A DNA stretch of 59,872 nucleotides from Flavobacterium sp. (GCA_030153045.1 JASLID010000001.1:1-59872), one strand, 5' to 3'; numbered from the stretch's first letter, positions 25,978-34,357 are shown. Translations and numbers: made by a program. The notes: generated from the letters alone by a model not told the origin.

Positions 25978-26919
25978 ATGACAATTACACAACTTCAATA
26001 TGTACTGGCTGTAGCCGAACACAAAAATTTTACTTTGGCTGCTGAAAAGTGCTTTGTGACTCAACCAACATTGAGTATGCAAATTCAAAAAGTGGAAGAA
26101 GAACTTGGAATCCAAATTTTTGACAGAAGTAAAAAACCTATTCAATTAACCGAAGTTGGGCAAAAAATTGTAGCGCAAGCTAAAAACATTGTCAATGAAG
26201 CAGATAGAATGCAGGATATTGTCGATTTACAAAAAGGATTTATTGGCGGTGAATTCAGATTGGGAATTATTCCAACCATCATGCCCACACTTTTACCAAT
26301 GTTCTTGAACAATTTCATCAAAAAATACCCAAAAGTTAAGCTAATTATTGAAGAGTTAAACACGTCTGAAATCATTACAAAACTTAAAAATGGACATTTG
26401 GATGCAGCTATTGCGGCAACTCCATTAGATGAAGAAAAAATTAAAGAAGTGGTTTTGTATTTTGAACCCTTCATGGTTTATATCCCTGAGAATCATTCCA
26501 AATTTGGTAAAAAGGAAATTGAAATAGATGATTTGAATATTGATGAGATTTTATTGCTTCAAGATGGACATTGCTTTAGAGATGGTATTTTAAATCTGTG
26601 TAAAAACACCACCACAAATACTGAAAATAAATTCAGAATTGAAAGTGGCAGTTTTGAAACATTAATAAAATTGGCTGACGAAGGTTTAGGAATTACACTC
26701 CTTCCCTATTTACACACTTTAGATTTAAAAGAAACCGACAAACAGAAATTAAAACATTTTGTTGAACCAAAGCCAGCGCGTGAAGTGAGTTTAATTTTCC
26801 CGAAAAATGAATTAAAAATTCATATTATTGATGCTTTACGAGAAGTTATTTCTGGGGTTTTACGTGGTGCCATTGCTTTTCAAAATGTGGAAATTATTAG
26901 TCCTTTACATAAAAAATAA
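25978..26919 (+). CDS. oxyR: LysR-family peroxide sensor OxyR
   Basis: 313 residues. The N-terminal helix-turn-helix is at about 1-60 (FTLAAEKCFVTQPTLSMQIQKVEEELG), and the effector domain is at about 90-300. The redox cysteines are Cys199 and Cys208 in GHCFRDGILNLC, the same spacing and motif as in E. coli OxyR (GHCLRDQALGFC), so peroxide sensing by disulfide formation is a strong inference. Divergent placement beside dps supports the role. The start ATG follows the TATATTTG box closely. Confidence 0.92.
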   Translation: MTITQLQYVLAVAEHKNFTLAAEKCFVTQPTLSMQIQKVEEELGIQIFDRSKKPIQLTEVGQKIVAQAKNIVNEADRMQDIVDLQKGFIGGEFRLGIIPTIMPTLLPMFLNNFIKKYPKVKLIIEELNTSEIITKLKNGHLDAAIAATPLDEEKIKEVVLYFEPFMVYIPENHSKFGKKEIEIDDLNIDEILLLQDGHCFRDGILNLCKNTTTNTENKFRIESGSFETLIKLADEGLGITLLPYLHTLDLKETDKQKLKHFVEPKPAREVSLIFPKNELKIHIIDALREVISGVLRGAIAFQNVEIISPLHKK

Positions 26920-26940
26920 CAGGAACCAATGGCTCCTGTT
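26910..26940 (-). terminator. Terminator of the 65-residue protein gene, overlapping the oxyR 3' end
   Basis: The stem aacaggaacc (26918-26927) pairs with ggctcctgtt (26931-26940) apart from one mismatch. On the minus strand it runs into the T tract that is the complement of the A run at the end of oxyR. On the plus strand no T tract follows, so it is better suited to the minus-strand gene. Confidence 0.65.
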
Positions 26941-26966
26941 AAGTTTGTAGAAAATTTGAGTAGTTT

Positions 26967-27164
26967 TTATTCATTCACAATATATAAGCATTGTTTAAGT
27001 TCAGGCTTTTCATTTGTAAAGAATAACAACCAATTCCTTAAGTGTTCTAATTCATAAGGCAATAAATTTCTAACAGCTTTTTTTAACTCTTTAGTAAAAA
27101 GTTTTAAATCAAAGCTTACTTTTTCAAGTACATTTTTGGTGTAATCATAAATCATCCTAGACAT
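26967..27164 (-). CDS. Small hypothetical protein, paralogue 1
   Basis: 65 residues starting MSRMIYDYTKNVLEKVSFD. It is clearly homologous to the next gene: both share MSR, DYTK, LE(K/R)VSFD, F.KE..KAV..LLPYELE, FFT.EKPEL and a C. about 8 residues before the end. It is charged, mixed helix, without signal peptide or membrane segment. I know no function. Two paralogues in tandem, each with its own terminator, argue for real coding genes. It is convergent with oxyR. Confidence 0.7.
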   Translation of the reverse strand: MSRMIYDYTKNVLEKVSFDLKLFTKELKKAVRNLLPYELEHLRNWLLFFTNEKPELKQCLYIVNE

Positions 27165-27380
27165 AGCAGTAAAATTTAAAATGTAACTATTTCGTTAAGA
27201 ACTCTTTGTAAAATTAACACAGTAGTTATTAATATGCAAGGAAAAATTGCTAAAATCATCGATTAAATACATATAAAATCGATGAAATGCATTTTTTGAT
27301 TGCTTTTTTAAGAATAACCTTTCTTTTACAATAAATTAATTGTAAAGCATTGATTACAAATAAAATAGAAGGCAAATAAA

Positions 27381-27402
27381 AAAGGAGCTAAATAGCTCCT
27401 TT
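27381..27402 (-). terminator. Terminator of the second small-protein gene
   Basis: The perfect stem aaaggagcta (27381-27390) pairs with tagctccttt (27393-27402) and has A or T tracts on both sides. It directly follows the stop codon of the minus-strand gene and could act in both directions. Confidence 0.8.
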
Positions 27403-27406
27403 TTTA

Positions 27407-27604
27407 TTATACATTTAAATAAACTTCACATTTTCTAAGCTCAGGTTTTTCTTTTGTGAAAGAAAAAAACCATTCAGCTAATTCTTCGAGTTCGTAAGGC
27501 AAAAGCGCTTTTACAGCTTTTTCAAATTCCTTACAAAACAAAATTGGGTCAAAACTGACTCTTTCAAGAATCGATTTTGTATAATCAATCATTTGTCTTG
27601 ACAT
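27407..27604 (-). CDS. Small hypothetical protein, paralogue 2
   Basis: 65 residues from ATG 27604. An ATG two codons upstream is possible, but the paralogue begins MSR, so 27604 is preferred. The sequence MSRQMIDYTKSILERVSFDP ... LLPYELEELAEWFFSFTKEK ... matches paralogue 1 along its whole length. It contains two Trp/Phe-rich helix positions and no export signal. A TATATTTG box at 27639-27646 (minus strand) is a possible -7 element. Function unknown. Confidence 0.7.
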   Translation of the reverse strand: MSRQMIDYTKSILERVSFDPILFCKEFEKAVKALLPYELEELAEWFFSFTKEKPELRKCEVYLNV

Positions 27605-27695
27605 AGGCACTAAATTAAATTTGTGGTATTAAACTACTCAAATATAATAAAAATTCACCTATTAAAAAAGAACTAAAATTAATATTTTGTTAATA

Positions 27696-28355
27696 TTATT
27701 TAAAGGCTATCATCATTTCCCGTTTTCCTGGAGGGCCTGCTACTTTTTTAACAAAAAAACCAACTTCTTGCATTGATCTTTTAACAACTCCCCGGGCAGC
27801 ATAAGTAACCAAAACCCCATTCTCTTTTAATGCTAAATACATTTTATTGAAAATTTCTGTACTCCACAGTTCGGGTTGGACTTGATATCCAAAAGCATCA
27901 AAATAAATTAAATCAAACTGGTTAATGGCGTCTATATCCTCAAAAAGTTGCTTGCGCTTTGTTAAGGTAAAGTTGTTACTTATTGTGGTTTCTTCTTCCC
28001 AATTGCATTGATGCATTTTCTTGAAAATAGATTCAAAACTCTCAGCATTTAACTCATTAACATAATTCATGGCAAAAGCTTCGCTTTCAATAACTGGATA
28101 AGCTTCGACTCCTGTATATTCTATTTGCAAGTTTTTTTGTTCAGATTCTAGAAAAGTGATAAAAGCGTTCAGTCCTGTTCCAAAACCAATTTCTAGAATT
28201 GAAACTGATTCTTTTTTCATTAAATCAAGACCATTTTTTATAAATACATGATAAGCCTCCTGAACTGCTCCCATTTTAGAATGATAACATTCGTTCCAAT
28301 CGACCAACTGGATGGTTGTAGAACCATCGAGTGTTTTTATGATTTTTCTTTCCAA
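27696..28355 (-). CDS. mnmD: tRNA (mnm5s2U34) methyltransferase MnmD
   Basis: 219 residues. The SAM-binding motif ILEIGFGTGLNAFITFLES, the YTGVEAYPV segment, the DLIYFDAFGYQVQPELW motif and the C-terminal GPPGKREMMIAF are all diagnostic of MnmD (the stand-alone DUF752 methyltransferase). It methylates nm5s2U34 to mnm5s2U34 in the wobble position of tRNAs for Lys, Glu and Gln. The oxidoreductase half that is fused in E. coli MnmC is absent here, as in other non-enterobacterial MnmD. It starts 2 bases after a CxxCH lipoprotein gene ends, probably one transcript. Confidence 0.9.
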   Translation of the reverse strand: MERKIIKTLDGSTTIQLVDWNECYHSKMGAVQEAYHVFIKNGLDLMKKESVSILEIGFGTGLNAFITFLESEQKNLQIEYTGVEAYPVIESEAFAMNYVNELNAESFESIFKKMHQCNWEEETTISNNFTLTKRKQLFEDIDAINQFDLIYFDAFGYQVQPELWSTEIFNKMYLALKENGVLVTYAARGVVKRSMQEVGFFVKKVAGPPGKREMMIAFK

Positions 28356-28357
28356 TG

Positions 28358-28789
28358 TTATTTTATGTACAGTTTTTTGATTCTAACAATTGGACCACCA
28401 CATTTTACTTCGTGGCATTGTATGCATTGATCGACACTTGCATTAAAATGTTCTTTCGCTTTTTGAGGCGCTGCATAAATCAATTCTTGCGATTTGATAA
28501 ATTCGATAGCGTGTTGTTTAAAAAAAGTATCGTTTTCTTGCTTGTCGGTCATAACAGCTTCGTGAATTTTCAAGAAATGCTGAGGGAATTCACCTATACT
28601 ATCTCCTTTAATTATTCTTTGCTTCAAACGTTCATTGTCTACAAACATTTGCTCCATGAGCATTGCCATTTCTGACATTTCATACATATCAAATTTTTTC
28701 TCCTCTGTCACTGGTTTTACACATTCTTCTTTTTTCTTATCGCAGGAGAAAAACGATATAAAAACTAACAATAGTAAAAATACTCTCAT
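28358..28789 (-). CDS. Lipoprotein with a single CxxCH haem motif
   Basis: 143 residues. The lipobox FFSC gives Cys16 as lipidated residue. A helical body follows (EMSEMAMLMEQMFVDNERLKQ, KIHEAVMTDKQENDTFFKQH), then CIQCH at 122-126 and CGGPIVRIKKLYI at the end. The CxxCH motif and upstream helices with FxxHHAIEF-like spacing resemble a minimal cytochrome c' or cytochrome c-type lipoprotein; haem attachment is inferred. Its start overlaps the stop of the DUF4920 gene by one base (TAATG), and mnmD follows 2 bases later. I do not know a specific name for the family. Confidence 0.68.
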   Translation of the reverse strand: MRVFLLLLVFISFFSCDKKKEECVKPVTEEKKFDMYEMSEMAMLMEQMFVDNERLKQRIIKGDSIGEFPQHFLKIHEAVMTDKQENDTFFKQHAIEFIKSQELIYAAPQKAKEHFNASVDQCIQCHEVKCGGPIVRIKKLYIK

Positions 28790-29283
28790 TATGATTTTTT
28801 AATTAAAACTCCAGTTGCTTGGAAAGCATAAGTAACCTTAGGTTTGGTGATTTTATTAATTTCTTCTTGAGATTTCTTAGCATCTTTAGCATAATGACGT
28901 AATTCTTCTACCGAAACGACATCGATATAAGCTTTTCCAGCTACAATAGCCTGACTTCCATCAGCATTTAAAGGAACGAAGAAACCATAATCTTTAAATC
29001 TGATAAAAGAATCTTTACTATCGGTTAAATCCATATTCATCCAACAACCTTTCTTTTTACATACTTCTTTAATCTTCGATTTGAATTTTACAGTAACAGT
29101 ATCACCTTTTTTAAGCGTTTTATACTTCTTAAGCATCGCTTTATCATTCAGCACATTGCTAGGCGTAAATTTTTCTCCAAATAAAGCATAATCATTCACA
29201 TTGATAGCTTTAGCTTTTGATGTTTGTGCAGTAGTTGTAAAACCTGATAAAATAACAATTAAGACAGCAAATAACTTTTTCAT
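28789..29283 (-). CDS. DUF4920 domain protein, exported
   Basis: 164 residues from ATG 29283. An upstream in-frame ATG at 29310 lies inside a likely -7 box (TAGATTTG, minus strand, 29308-29315), so it is rejected. The N-terminus MKKLFAVLIVILSGFTTTAQ is a cleavable signal peptide. The remainder matches DUF4920: KKGDTVTVKFKSKIKEVCKKKGCWMNMDL, FIRFKDYGFFVPLNADG and KAYIDVVSVEELRHYAKDA. The CKKKGCW pair could bind a metal or form a disulfide. It is the first gene of a three-gene unit with the CxxCH lipoprotein and mnmD. Confidence 0.82.
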   Translation of the reverse strand: MKKLFAVLIVILSGFTTTAQTSKAKAINVNDYALFGEKFTPSNVLNDKAMLKKYKTLKKGDTVTVKFKSKIKEVCKKKGCWMNMDLTDSKDSFIRFKDYGFFVPLNADGSQAIVAGKAYIDVVSVEELRHYAKDAKKSQEEINKITKPKVTYAFQATGVLIKKS

Positions 29284-29495
29284 TTTTAAAATTTTATAGT
29301 TAAAATACAAATCTAAAAGAAATCGTTCAAATGGTACATTAATATTAAAAGAAATGTAAAAAAATTAACAAAATCTCAATATTCTTGAAACAGACTTATT
29401 TTTTTGAAAAAAATAACTTATTACGCGTTTAAAATTGACCATAATTTAACAATAGCCTTTCTTTTTTAGTAAATTAGCAAAAAATATTTACAACA

Positions 29496-30563
29496 ATGAG
29501 CTTAAATACTTCTAGCGAAATCGATATTGTGAAAGTAGCTTCTTCAAAAATTAATGAAGTTGATTTTGAAAACTTAACATTCGGTAATGTATTTACAGAT
29601 CATATGTTGGTTTGTGATTTTAAAAATGGGGCTTGGGAGAAACCAATTATCAAACCATACGAACCATTTTTATTAGATCCTTCTGCTAAAGTTTTTCACT
29701 ACGGTCAAGCTATTTTCGAAGGAATGAAAGCTTACAAAGACGACAATGATGATGTATGGCTTTTTAGACCTGAAGAAAACTATATTAGATTCAACAAATC
29801 GGCTGAACGTATGTGTATGCCGGAAGTGCCAAAATCAGTTTTTCTTGATGGTTTAAATGAAATCTTAAAAATTGAAAAAGACTGGGTAAAGAAAGGAAAA
29901 GGTAATACATTATATATCCGACCGTTTATGATTGCGATTGGTTCTGGAGTTATTGCACAACCTTCAACTCAATACCGCTTCATGATTATTTTATCGCCTG
30001 CAAAAGCTTATTATTCAGGAGAAGTTAAAGTATTAATTGCTGAACATTATAGTCGTGCAGCTAATGGTGGAATTGGAGCAGCAAAAGCAGCCGGAAACTA
30101 TTCTGGACAGTTTTATCCAACACAATTAGCGCACAACCAAGGTTTTCAACAAGTTATTTGGACTGATGATGCCACACATACCATGCTTGAAGAAGCTGGA
30201 ACAATGAACGTTTTTTTTAGAATTAACAACACATTATATACTGCGCCAACAAGTGAAAGAATTCTTGACGGTGTAACCCGTAAGAGTTTAATTGATTTAG
30301 CGAAACGCGAAGGCATAAATGTTGAAGTTCGCCCTGTACTTGTTGCTGAACTAATTGAGGCTGCAAAAAATGGTAGTTTAAAAGAGATTTTTGGAGCAGG
30401 AACTGCAGCAGTAGTTAACCCAATCATAGGTTTTTCTTACCAAGATACTTATTATGAATTACCAAAAACAGAAAAATCGATAGCGCTTGATTTAAAAGAA
30501 AAGCTGACTAACATGCAACACAAACTGGCTGAAGATACTTTTGGATGGACAGTTAAAGTATAG
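29496..30563 (+). CDS. ilvE: Branched-chain amino acid aminotransferase
   Basis: 355 residues of the fold-type IV PLP class. The active-site lysine is in GIGAAKAAGNYSGQFYPTQLAH. Other signatures are VFHYGQAIFEGMKAYK, LYIRPFMIAIG and EIFGAGTAAVVNPI, which identify the eukaryote-like branched-chain aminotransferase subgroup. It transfers the amino group between glutamate and the branched-chain ketoacids, the final step of Leu/Ile/Val synthesis. It stands alone with a strong terminator after it. The 200-base upstream gap holds no obvious attenuator. Confidence 0.94.
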   Translation: MSLNTSSEIDIVKVASSKINEVDFENLTFGNVFTDHMLVCDFKNGAWEKPIIKPYEPFLLDPSAKVFHYGQAIFEGMKAYKDDNDDVWLFRPEENYIRFNKSAERMCMPEVPKSVFLDGLNEILKIEKDWVKKGKGNTLYIRPFMIAIGSGVIAQPSTQYRFMIILSPAKAYYSGEVKVLIAEHYSRAANGGIGAAKAAGNYSGQFYPTQLAHNQGFQQVIWTDDATHTMLEEAGTMNVFFRINNTLYTAPTSERILDGVTRKSLIDLAKREGINVEVRPVLVAELIEAAKNGSLKEIFGAGTAAVVNPIIGFSYQDTYYELPKTEKSIALDLKEKLTNMQHKLAEDTFGWTVKV

Positions 30564-30581
30564 ATAAAAGAGATATTAGTA

Positions 30582-30622
30582 AAAAGCAGAAATGAGTATA
30601 AAAACTTATTTCTGCTTTTTTT
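30582..30622 (+). terminator. Terminator of ilvE
   Basis: The stem aaaagcagaaat (30582-30593) pairs with atttctgctttt (30608-30619), with further AGT/ACT pairs in the loop, and runs into a T tract. It lies about 20 bases past the ilvE stop. Confidence 0.85.
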
Positions 30623-30639
30623 TGCTTAATGCATAAAGC

Positions 30640-31026
30640 TTAAAGCTGAAGAATTTCTTCAAAATTGGGTTTAAAATAATTAGGCCCTTTAATAACTTTA
30701 CCATCTTCACGATAAATAGGTTTTCCATCTTCACCTAGTTTACTCATATTACTGCGTTGAATTTCATCAAAAACAGCTTCAATTTTATGTTGCAAACCGT
30801 GTTCTAAAATAGTTCCGCATAAAATGTAAAGCATATCGCCTAATGCATCGGCAATTTCGGTGATATCGTTATTTTGCACTGCTTCTAGATATTCTTCGTT
30901 TTCTTCTTTCATCAAATTAAAACGAAGGAGGTTTTTGTTTTCCCCTAAATCACCAGTTGGTTCATTCTTAATTCCAAGTCCGAAAGTACTGTGAAATTCA
31001 TGTACTGCATGTATTTGCTTTTGCAT
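30640..31026 (-). CDS. MazG-like nucleotide pyrophosphohydrolase
   Basis: 128 residues. The all-alpha NTP pyrophosphatase signature is present: acidic residues EENEE at 41-45 followed by an Asp pair at 60 and 64 in EIADALGDMLYILCG, which bind Mg2+. The C-terminal part, MSKLGEDGKPIYREDGKVIKGPNYFKPN, is a known extension in phage- and bacterial-type small MazG-like proteins. It probably hydrolyses non-canonical or surplus dNTPs to monophosphates. The specific substrate cannot be told. It is convergent with ilvE and divergent from a small membrane protein gene. Confidence 0.82.
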   Translation of the reverse strand: MQKQIHAVHEFHSTFGLGIKNEPTGDLGENKNLLRFNLMKEENEEYLEAVQNNDITEIADALGDMLYILCGTILEHGLQHKIEAVFDEIQRSNMSKLGEDGKPIYREDGKVIKGPNYFKPNFEEILQL

Positions 31027-31099
31027 AATTTTATTCAGTTAATTTGATTGCAAATTATTAAAATCATCCAACAAATGGTTATTTTTACCAAAAAAAATT

Positions 31100-31288
31100 A
31101 TGTTTAGTTTAGGCCAGATACAATTCGCAGTGTTATTCGCTATTTGCTTTATTATTATAATGATTTTTGCTTACCGCAAAGATTTAAAAATTCACAATCA
31201 ACACTATAAGGGAAGTAAGTGGATTCTAGTAGCTTTTTTAGTTTTTATTGGTCTGTTATTTGTAATTAAATCACTATTAAAAGATTAG
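31100..31288 (+). CDS. Small two-helix membrane protein
   Basis: 62 residues with hydrophobic helices at about 7-24 and 42-58, separated by a basic loop (YRKDLKIHNQHYKGSKW). Basic residues inside predict both termini outside. The codon use and clear two-helix design suggest a real gene conserved in related bacteria, but I know no function. It is 65 bases upstream of the SRPBCC gene and may share its transcript. Confidence 0.6.
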   Translation: MFSLGQIQFAVLFAICFIIIMIFAYRKDLKIHNQHYKGSKWILVAFLVFIGLLFVIKSLLKD

Positions 31289-31352
31289 TGTAAAATAATC
31301 GTTTCTTTAACATTTTTTTTTAAATTTACGCAACTTTATACTAACCTACAAA

Positions 31353-32363
31353 ATGAAGATTGCTAAGTATATCTTTTTATTATTACTCCTTTCCGTTGGG
31401 ACAATTTCAGTATTTGTTGCAACTAAAGATGGTAGCTATCAAATTCAAAGAAAAAAGATAATTGATGTCTCAAAAGATATAGCATATAAATATGTTGCAG
31501 AAGATAAGAATTGGGACTCTATAAATCCTTGGAAAGCTGACAACTGGAAAATAAGTGAAATTCAAAAGTTAAATGATAGTACTATAACACACAATATTAC
31601 GATTAATGAAGTTAATCACGAATTAACCTTAACTTTTAAAGATACTTTATCTAAAAAAACTGTCCTTACATGGTCTACCAAAGGACAAATGGATTTTAAA
31701 GAGAAATTCTTAGGACTTATTAATAGAGGAACCGACAATAATTTTGCTAAAAAATTCGATGATGGTTTATTGGCTATTAACAATATTCTTACCCGAGAAA
31801 TAAACACCTACACCATTAAAGTAGATGGTTTTGTAAAAAGAGATACTGTTTTTTATATTCAAAGACCCGTTTCTTGTAAAATAGAAGAAATTCCAAGTAA
31901 AATAAATTACTTTTTACCTAAACTAAATGAGCTTTTAAAAATTACAAATACACCTTCTAACGGAGTGCCATTTTTAATTTATCATTCGAAAGATTCAATA
32001 AAAAACAAATATACTTTCTCGATAGCTGTACCAACAAAAAAGAAAATTTATACCTCGGCCGAAAGTGATATTTATAATGGTCAAACTGACCCTTTTGGAG
32101 CTATAAAAGCTACCCTTACGGGGAACTATAATCATAAAAAAGAAGCCTTGGCAAAGATTAAGACTTTTATCGAAGAAAATCATTTAGAACAAAGCGACAC
32201 TTATAAGGAAATTGAGCTAATTCCTAAAAATATAACTACTGATAAATCTGCATCCAAATGGGTTACTGAAATTTACATACCCGTTAGACCTAAAAAAATT
32301 GTTCCTATAAAACCTAAAGTTGCAGCTAAAGACAGTCTTAAACCTATGGACGAGTTCCAATAA
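31353..32363 (+). CDS. SRPBCC plus GyrI-like effector-binding domain protein
   Basis: 336 residues. A single N-terminal membrane anchor or signal (IAKYIFLLLLLSVGTISVFVA) is followed by an SRPBCC/polyketide-cyclase-like domain (about 35-150: IDVSKDIAYKYVAEDKNWDSINPW) and a GyrI/BmrR effector-binding-like domain (about 150-320: DGFVKRDTVFYIQRPVSCKIEEI, TGNYNHKKEALAKIKTFIEEN, VTEIYIPVRPKK). Both are small-molecule binding folds, joined here on the outer face of the inner membrane. No ligand or catalytic residue is evident. The terminator after it is bidirectional and shared with tcdA. Confidence 0.72.
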   Translation: MKIAKYIFLLLLLSVGTISVFVATKDGSYQIQRKKIIDVSKDIAYKYVAEDKNWDSINPWKADNWKISEIQKLNDSTITHNITINEVNHELTLTFKDTLSKKTVLTWSTKGQMDFKEKFLGLINRGTDNNFAKKFDDGLLAINNILTREINTYTIKVDGFVKRDTVFYIQRPVSCKIEEIPSKINYFLPKLNELLKITNTPSNGVPFLIYHSKDSIKNKYTFSIAVPTKKKIYTSAESDIYNGQTDPFGAIKATLTGNYNHKKEALAKIKTFIEENHLEQSDTYKEIELIPKNITTDKSASKWVTEIYIPVRPKKIVPIKPKVAAKDSLKPMDEFQ

Positions 32364-32397
32364 TAAAAAAATCCCACTTAAAGTGGGATTTTTTTAT
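32364..32397. terminator. Bidirectional terminator between SRPBCC gene and tcdA
   Basis: The stem aatcccactt (32370-32379) with aagtgggatt (32381-32390) is flanked by A and T tracts on both sides. It serves the plus-strand SRPBCC gene and the minus-strand tcdA gene. Confidence 0.88.
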
Positions 32398-33113
32398 TAT
32401 TTTTTAAGTAAATCACGAACTACCTTTTCTGCGGCATGCAAACCAAATAAAGCTGGCATCCAACTGTTGGTTCCGTAAAATGATTTTTTAAAATTAGAAC
32501 CATCCGTCTGTTTGATACTAGTGTAATCAGGACGCTCGTGTGAATATACTACTTTTACACCTCTTGAAATTCCTTCCGCTTTTAAGCGCTTTCTAACGTT
32601 TTTGGCTAACGGACAATAATCGGTTTTACTGATGTCTTTTACACAAACTTTACTTGCTTCAAATTTACCTCCAGCTCCCATATTGCTAATTATTTTTACT
32701 TTCTTGCGTTTAGCAGCTATAATCAAATTCAATTTTGGAGTCACACTATCTATACAATCCATGACATAATCGTAATCATTGGTCACAATCTCACTGGCTC
32801 TTTCGGGCGACAAGAATTCTTGAATTATGGTCAAATCCAACTCAGGATTAATATCCTTCAATCGTTCTCCCATCAATTGTACTTTAGGTAGTCCAACTGT
32901 GGTGTGTAAAGCAGGTAATTGCCTGTTGATATTGGTAATATCGACGACATCCCCATCCACAATGGTAATCTTACCTACTCCGGCACGAGCAACAAATTCG
33001 GCTGCAAAAGAACCTACTCCGCCCATACCAACAATTAATACATTTGATTTTTTAAGTTTTTCCAAACCTTCAGGTTTGAATAATAATTCCGCTCTTTCCT
33101 GCCAAACTGCCAT
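32397..33113 (-). CDS. tcdA: tRNA threonylcarbamoyladenosine dehydratase
   Basis: 238 residues of the ThiF/MoeB/E1-like fold. The nucleotide-binding motif GMGGVGSFAAEFVARAGVGKITIVDGDVVDITNINRQ starts near residue 29. The segments DYVMDCIDSVTPKLNLIIAAKRKKVKIISNMGAGGK and the C-terminal GTNSWMPALFGLHAAEKVVRDLL match TcdA/CsdL. It converts t6A37 in tRNA to the cyclic hydantoin-like ct6A using ATP. The order DUF1684-tatD-tcdA, with short gaps, suggests one transcript; a TatD hydrolase next to tcdA is a common arrangement in this group. Confidence 0.92.
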   Translation of the reverse strand: MAVWQERAELLFKPEGLEKLKKSNVLIVGMGGVGSFAAEFVARAGVGKITIVDGDVVDITNINRQLPALHTTVGLPKVQLMGERLKDINPELDLTIIQEFLSPERASEIVTNDYDYVMDCIDSVTPKLNLIIAAKRKKVKIISNMGAGGKFEASKVCVKDISKTDYCPLAKNVRKRLKAEGISRGVKVVYSHERPDYTSIKQTDGSNFKKSFYGTNSWMPALFGLHAAEKVVRDLLKK

Positions 33114-33125
33114 CTCTACTCTATT

Positions 33126-33761
33126 TTAAAGTTTGAAAATACTTTTGAAATTAGCTTCAACCGTATCCTCCATATTAATTTTCTTTATTGAAGATGCCTT
33201 TTCATAGACATCATAAATCGTTTCTTCAATCATATCTGTTTCCAACAAAAATTGATGGTTGGGAACTTGTTCAAAAACCGAAGCCAATTCTGGATTACGC
33301 AATAAATATTTTCCAAAAGACAAATAAAACCCATTATCTAGAAGTGATTTTGCCACTTGTTCGTTTTTTGAAAACCCGTGAATTACCATCGGAACATCAA
33401 TTTGTAATCGCTTCTTTATTTCGACAACTTCCTGATATGCTGAAACACAGTGCAAAATTACAGGTTTTTTATATTTTTTTGCAAGTACTAATTGTTTTTC
33501 GAAAACTTCAGTTTGAATTTCTAATGGAATTTCAATTCGTTTGTCTAATCCACATTCACCTATTGCCAAACAATTTTGCAACTGTAATTTTTCTTCTATA
33601 ATTACTAAATCCTCCTCTACCTTTTCTACATTAATATACCATGGATGAATTCCTATGGAAAAGAATTGTATTGACGCATCAAACTCATTTGGATACTGAT
33701 TTACAATTTCCAAAACGCCTGGTAAGTTGGCACTTTTATGTGTGTGAAGGTTATAAAACAT
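33126..33761 (-). CDS. TatD-family metal-dependent hydrolase
   Basis: 211 residues, somewhat shorter than the usual 250-260 of TatD. The metal-binding motif HTH is at 6-8, GIHPWY near 37, the carboxylate region AIGECGLDK near 66, KKPVILHC near 99, HGFS near 128 and LLETDM near 173. Such enzymes act as DNases or in nucleic-acid quality control; the substrate is not certain. The start overlaps the DUF1684 stop by one base (TAATG), and tcdA follows 12 bases later. Confidence 0.87.
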   Translation of the reverse strand: MFYNLHTHKSANLPGVLEIVNQYPNEFDASIQFFSIGIHPWYINVEKVEEDLVIIEEKLQLQNCLAIGECGLDKRIEIPLEIQTEVFEKQLVLAKKYKKPVILHCVSAYQEVVEIKKRLQIDVPMVIHGFSKNEQVAKSLLDNGFYLSFGKYLLRNPELASVFEQVPNHQFLLETDMIEETIYDVYEKASSIKKINMEDTVEANFKSIFKL

Positions 33762-34357
33762 TAGTCATGAAACTTTACTACTCCAGCCAAAATTTCTATA
33801 TCCAAATCATTCGCTCTCGGAGGAATTGGACAAGAATACCTCTCGTTGTAAGCACAATAAGGATTATAAGCTTTATTGAAATCGATTACAATAGTATCAT
33901 TCTTTGGAATTTCTAAGTCAATATAGCGTCCGCCACCATAACATTGTATTCCTGAAGTCAAATCGGTAAACGGAAGAAACAAATGATTCTTATATTTTTC
34001 AGTTTTAGCTAAATCGATACTTTGATAAATGTTCAATTTTAAGTCTTTGCCTTTAATCACAAAAAATACTTCGCCATATTTCACATACAAAGGTTTTCTT
34101 TCTCCCGATGTAGGCATCGCAAAAGGCTTTTCGTTAGGAGTTCTCACAAATTTTGCAATAACACAATACTTCAAGTCTGTTGGAAAAAAATGAAGCGCTT
34201 TAAACGCTACCAAATCGTTTTCTTTCAGCGGAGTTTCTTTAGGATCAGCATATTCAGAATTAATTTGTTTTTGAAATGCTACCACTGAATCTTCACTACA
34301 TTGTGCCGAAACACATAATGGAAAAAAGAAAATAGACAAAAGAAATATATTTTTCAT
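33761..34357 (-). CDS. DUF1684 domain exported protein
   Basis: 198 residues with a signal peptide (MKNIFLLSIFFFPLCVSAQ). The DUF1684 features are KENDLVAFKALHFFPTDLKYCVIAKFVRT, FLPFTDLTSGIQCYGGGRYIDL and FNKAYNPYCAYNERYSCPIPPRAND, with a distinctive YNPYCAYNERYSCPIPP motif. It probably acts outside the cytoplasm. The biochemical role of the family is not known. It leads a unit with tatD and tcdA; the relation to tRNA or nucleic-acid processing is not obvious and may be only positional. Confidence 0.85.
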   Translation of the reverse strand: MKNIFLLSIFFFPLCVSAQCSEDSVVAFQKQINSEYADPKETPLKENDLVAFKALHFFPTDLKYCVIAKFVRTPNEKPFAMPTSGERKPLYVKYGEVFFVIKGKDLKLNIYQSIDLAKTEKYKNHLFLPFTDLTSGIQCYGGGRYIDLEIPKNDTIVIDFNKAYNPYCAYNERYSCPIPPRANDLDIEILAGVVKFHD

